Part shown: piece after piece, positions 61,345-64,000 of the stretch | How positions within the stretch are numbered: the first letter of the stretch is position 1 | Layout of the letters: each line of letters starts with the position of its first letter | DNA from: Alphaproteobacteria bacterium | GTDB taxonomy: Bacteria > Pseudomonadota > Alphaproteobacteria > RF32 > CAG-239 | Length of the DNA: 64,000 nt | NCBI GenBank assembly: GCA_015062585.1 | Contig: SUUJ01000004.1 | Coordinates: forward strand, 1 to 64,000 | Reading direction: 5' to 3' | Position numbers and translations under genes: made by a program | Notes under the pieces: model-generated | Told to the model about the DNA's origin: nothing | Database searches by the model: none | Seen by the model: the letters and a program-made list of their open reading frames with translations, nothing else

Positions 61345-62469
61345 TTATGAAAACCAACGATTAAACAATCTTGCTATATCGTTGTATGTTGCTAAGATCA
61401 TCAATGCGATAAGTAAAAAGAAACCAAACTTAAACACATAATCCTTAGCTTGTTCGTTAATTTCTCTTCTCAATAATATCTCTATCAAATAGATTACCAC
61501 ATGTCCGCCATCAAGCATCGGTATCGGGAACAGGTTGATTAAACCCAAATTGATAGAAAGCAATGCCATAAACACCAAAAAGTCTAACCAAGAACTTGTT
61601 TTGGTAATATCGCCACTCATTTCGGCAATTCGAACAATTCCGCCCAATTCGTCAGTATCTCTTTGACCTGATATCATTTGTCCGACACCGCGTAATGTTA
61701 CGGCGCTTATTCTGTAACATTCGTAAAAAGCTTCTTTTACAGCAGCAAAAACCGACATTTTGGCAGATGAAAATTCAACCTCGTTCACGGATGTAACGCC
61801 AAGCATGGGTCTTTGAGATTTTTCACCGTTTTCGCCTATTGTAATAACACCGAGTTTAACATTGACGCTGACTTCTTTACCATTGCGCATTAACACGATT
61901 TTTACATTGCCGGTTGTCGACATCTCGACTTCTTGACGAAATTCATTAAAAGTTTTTACGCTTCGTCCGTCGATTGATATAATTTTGTCTTTGGCTTTAA
62001 TACCGGCTTTGGCTGCAGGAGAACCCTCTATAACGGAACCGATTACCGGCGGAAATTCCATTTTGCCGAATGCCATGAAGATACAGGCAAAAACAACAAC
62101 AGCAAACAAATAGTTAAACGCCGGACCGCCGATTACTATTGCCAATTTTTTGAACGGATTTTGAAAAGCAAAAGCATATTTTTTATCTTCTTCGGACAGC
62201 TCTGTCGTATCATTGCCCGAAGAAGCTGCGTCAGTATCACCCAAAAATTTGCAATATCCGCCCAAAGGAATTGCCGACAGTTTCCAAAGTGTTCCCGAAG
62301 AATCTTTTTTACCCCACAACATTTTACCGAAACCGATTGAAAATTCGGCAACTTTTACACCGGTAATTTTGGCAATAATGTAATGCCCGAATTCGTGTAC
62401 AAAAACCAGTACACCGAGCAAAAACAAAAACGGTACTACATAATAAACCGTGTTAATAATAAAATCCAT
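61345..62469 (-). CDS. rseP: Site-2 protease RseP
   Basis: This 374-residue inner-membrane zinc protease cuts membrane-spanning regulators such as anti-sigma factors. HEFGH (~25-29) and LDGGH (~320) supply the zinc ligands. One PDZ domain (about 125-210, GSVIEGSPAAKAGIKAKDKI) is visible, where E. coli RseP has two. It lies between cdsA and bamA. Confidence 0.94.
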   Translation of the reverse strand: MDFIINTVYYVVPFLFLLGVLVFVHEFGHYIIAKITGVKVAEFSIGFGKMLWGKKDSSGTLWKLSAIPLGGYCKFLGDTDAASSGNDTTELSEEDKKYAFAFQNPFKKLAIVIGGPAFNYLFAVVVFACIFMAFGKMEFPPVIGSVIEGSPAAKAGIKAKDKIISIDGRSVKTFNEFRQEVEMSTTGNVKIVLMRNGKEVSVNVKLGVITIGENGEKSQRPMLGVTSVNEVEFSSAKMSVFAAVKEAFYECYRISAVTLRGVGQMISGQRDTDELGGIVRIAEMSGDITKTSSWLDFLVFMALLSINLGLINLFPIPMLDGGHVVIYLIEILLRREINEQAKDYVFKFGFFLLIALMILATYNDIARLFNRWFS

Positions 62470-62479
62470 TTAACACTCC

Positions 62480-63274
62480 CTATTTTACAAATTTGGCTAA
62501 GTTTACCAACATTAAGTAAGCAAACGGAGCCGCAAAAATCAAACCATCAATACGGTCAAAAATACCGCCGTGTCCGGGAATAAGATTGCTTGAATCTTTT
62601 ATGTTTAAGCGTCTTTTGATAAATGACTCTATCAAATCACCAATTTGCGCAATAACCGCTAAAATTGCCGCCATCACCAAATAGTATTTTGTAACATCAC
62701 TGCTTACTTTGAATATCAACATAACACCATAGCTTACGGCAACTGCCAACAATACTCCGCCAAGTAATCCTGACCATGTTTTGTTTGGTGAAATTTTTGG
62801 TGCAAGCTTAGGTCCTTTTACGGTTGAACCTACCAAATATCCGCCTATATCAACACCCCAAACAAGGAACATAAACCACAATACTATGTACGGACCATAC
62901 ATGGTATATAAAGCAACAATAGAGCCTATACCGATTGCAATATAAGGAATACCCAAAAGCAAAAATTTGCGATGAGCTTCACCTTTTGATTTACAAAAGG
63001 CAACCGTTAAAGCAACCGCAATAACAAAAGCCGGAACCAACCAAGGCTTTAACATTATGGCACTTACAGCTGCGAAAAAGTATGTCAGTGCATAAAATGT
63101 CGGACGAGAATTCGGCATCATATTTGCCCACTCCCAAGACAACAATGCAGCACCTAAAAGAGCCAACAAAAATAATGTCGGATAACCGAAAATAACACAA
63201 GCAATTACCACCGGTATCAAAACCAATGATGTTGCAACACGCACTAAAAATGATCTTAGTTTAGACTTTTCCAT
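62480..63274 (-). CDS. cdsA: Phosphatidate cytidylyltransferase
   Basis: This 264-residue multi-pass enzyme makes CDP-diacylglycerol for phospholipid synthesis. The signature region is near the C-terminus: SPNKTWSGLLGG (~165), GDLIESFIKRRLNIKDSS and IPGHGGIFDRIDGL (~225-255). The ATG at 63274 has GGAG seven nt upstream; it overlaps uppS by 14 bp. dxr, which often lies between cdsA and rseP in proteobacteria, is missing here. Confidence 0.95.
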   Translation of the reverse strand: MEKSKLRSFLVRVATSLVLIPVVIACVIFGYPTLFLLALLGAALLSWEWANMMPNSRPTFYALTYFFAAVSAIMLKPWLVPAFVIAVALTVAFCKSKGEAHRKFLLLGIPYIAIGIGSIVALYTMYGPYIVLWFMFLVWGVDIGGYLVGSTVKGPKLAPKISPNKTWSGLLGGVLLAVAVSYGVMLIFKVSSDVTKYYLVMAAILAVIAQIGDLIESFIKRRLNIKDSSNLIPGHGGIFDRIDGLIFAAPFAYLMLVNLAKFVK

Positions 63275-63962
63275 AACGTCTCTCCCTTGAGTTAAAATCA
63301 TCTACTATTTCTTTAAGTTCGGCCACCGTAAAATCAGGCCACAAAGTTTTGGTAAAAAACAGTTCGCTGTATGCAATCTGCCATAGCAAATAGTTACTGA
63401 TGCGTTGTTCACCGCTGGTGCGGATTACCAAATCAGGGTCCGGTATACCATAAGTGTACAAAGCTGATGAAAAGCTTTTTTCATCTATGTCACTGATTGA
63501 CATATCGCCATTTGCCACAAGCGATGATATCTTTTTAACGCCGGAAATTATCTCAGCTCGCGAACCATAACTTAAGGCAACAATAAATGTAAATTTGTCA
63601 TTGCCGGCCGTTTGCTTTTCGATATTTTCCATCTGAGTGACAATATCATTAGCAAGCATATTTCTTTCGCCGATAAATAAAATTTTACCGCCTTGCTTGT
63701 TAATCTCTTTTAGTTCATTTTTTAAATACTGACGCAAAAGATCCATCAGATAGTTGACTTCTTCTTCATCCCTTTTCCAATTTTCGGTAGAAAAGGCATA
63801 AACGGTCATATATTTAATGCCCATTTCAGATGCGCCTTTAACAATTTCTTGCAAAGTTTCGGCACCTTTTTTATGTCCGGCAGAGCGCGGAAGATTACGC
63901 TTTTTAGCCCATCTTCCGTTGCCGTCCATAATTATGGCAATATGTTTTAATTCGTTACTCAC
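63261..63962 (-). CDS. uppS: Undecaprenyl diphosphate synthase
   Basis: This 233-residue cis-prenyltransferase makes the C55 carrier lipid for peptidoglycan. IAIIMDGNGRWAKKR (~9-23) contains the catalytic Asp. FSTENWKRDEEEV (~58), and the C-terminal DLVIRTSGEQRISNYLLWQ and ERRYG, complete the family pattern. It is the first gene of the visible part of the envelope operon; frr and pyrH would usually lie upstream, beyond the window. Confidence 0.97.
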   Translation of the reverse strand: MSNELKHIAIIMDGNGRWAKKRNLPRSAGHKKGAETLQEIVKGASEMGIKYMTVYAFSTENWKRDEEEVNYLMDLLRQYLKNELKEINKQGGKILFIGERNMLANDIVTQMENIEKQTAGNDKFTFIVALSYGSRAEIISGVKKISSLVANGDMSISDIDEKSFSSALYTYGIPDPDLVIRTSGEQRISNYLLWQIAYSELFFTKTLWPDFTVAELKEIVDDFNSRERRYGKV

Positions 63963-64000
63963 TTAAATCACACCGTTTCTTATACTTGAAGAATATCTTT

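Overview
The window is about 64 kb of AT-rich bacterial chromosome, densely coding on both strands. The gene content points to an alphaproteobacterium: a CtrA cell-cycle regulator with near-canonical sequence, an alphaproteobacterial-type initiator tRNA, a Tim44-like (TimA) / MltA / Smr cluster, a Der-BamB-YfgM cluster, and a uppS-cdsA-rseP-bamA-lpxD-fabZ envelope operon. Class III (anaerobic) ribonucleotide reductase and an Fe-S type serine dehydratase suggest an anaerobic or microaerobic, probably host- or gut-associated lifestyle. An Fe/Mn superoxide dismutase and a ferritin-like protein give some oxygen defence. fliI/fliJ imply a flagellum encoded elsewhere. The exact lineage cannot be fixed from sequence reading alone; an uncultured AT-rich gut or Rickettsiales/Rhodospirillales-like group is my inference.

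Layout. 0.3-4 kb: initiator tRNA, cold-shock protein, and a glmU-like / membrane protein / pepF operon on the minus strand. 4-10 kb: a DUF2207-type membrane protein, two tandem VirB8-like proteins, and a divergent TolC-like lipoprotein with an Ig/cadherin-like tail. 10-14 kb: an NrdR-box-controlled nrdD / separate glycyl-radical domain / nrdG operon. 14-17 kb: ctrA divergent from fliI-fliJ, then sodB and two small unknown genes. 17.7-22.3 kb: der, bamB, yfgM-like and a membrane protein (minus). 22.5-27.5 kb: a 23S/tRNA m5U methyltransferase, a lipoprotein, transketolase and class II aldolase (plus). 27.5-34.2 kb (minus): a tiny lipoprotein, a membrane protein, an sdaA / M49-like peptidase / membrane-anchored Memo-AMMECR1 operon, and serS. 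34.3-39.7 kb: trpS, a mosaic repeat region, two small genes and a eukaryotic-like ileS. 40-44 kb: a 1407-residue protein of unknown function with a Gln-rich repeat. 44-50 kb: secB, then timA-mltA-unknown-smr, DUF1294, and a lipoprotein/secreted-protein pair. 50-56 kb (minus): tgt-LOG-spmAB-dtd-TPR, phoB and rpe. 56.2-57.5 kb: a ferritin-like gene, a strongly structured candidate small RNA, and a second mosaic repeat region inverted relative to the first. 57.5-64 kb: the envelope operon fabZ-lpxD-bamA-rseP-cdsA-uppS.

The most interesting items are: the split class III reductase, whose radical-bearing glycine sits on a separate ~72-residue protein; paired NrdR boxes exactly 31 bp apart in front of it; the nested-hairpin small RNA at 56.85 kb with its own terminator; the orphan VirB8 pair next to a TolC-Ig fusion; the large repeat-bearing 1407-residue protein; and the mosaic inverted repeats that could support a ~22-kb inversion.
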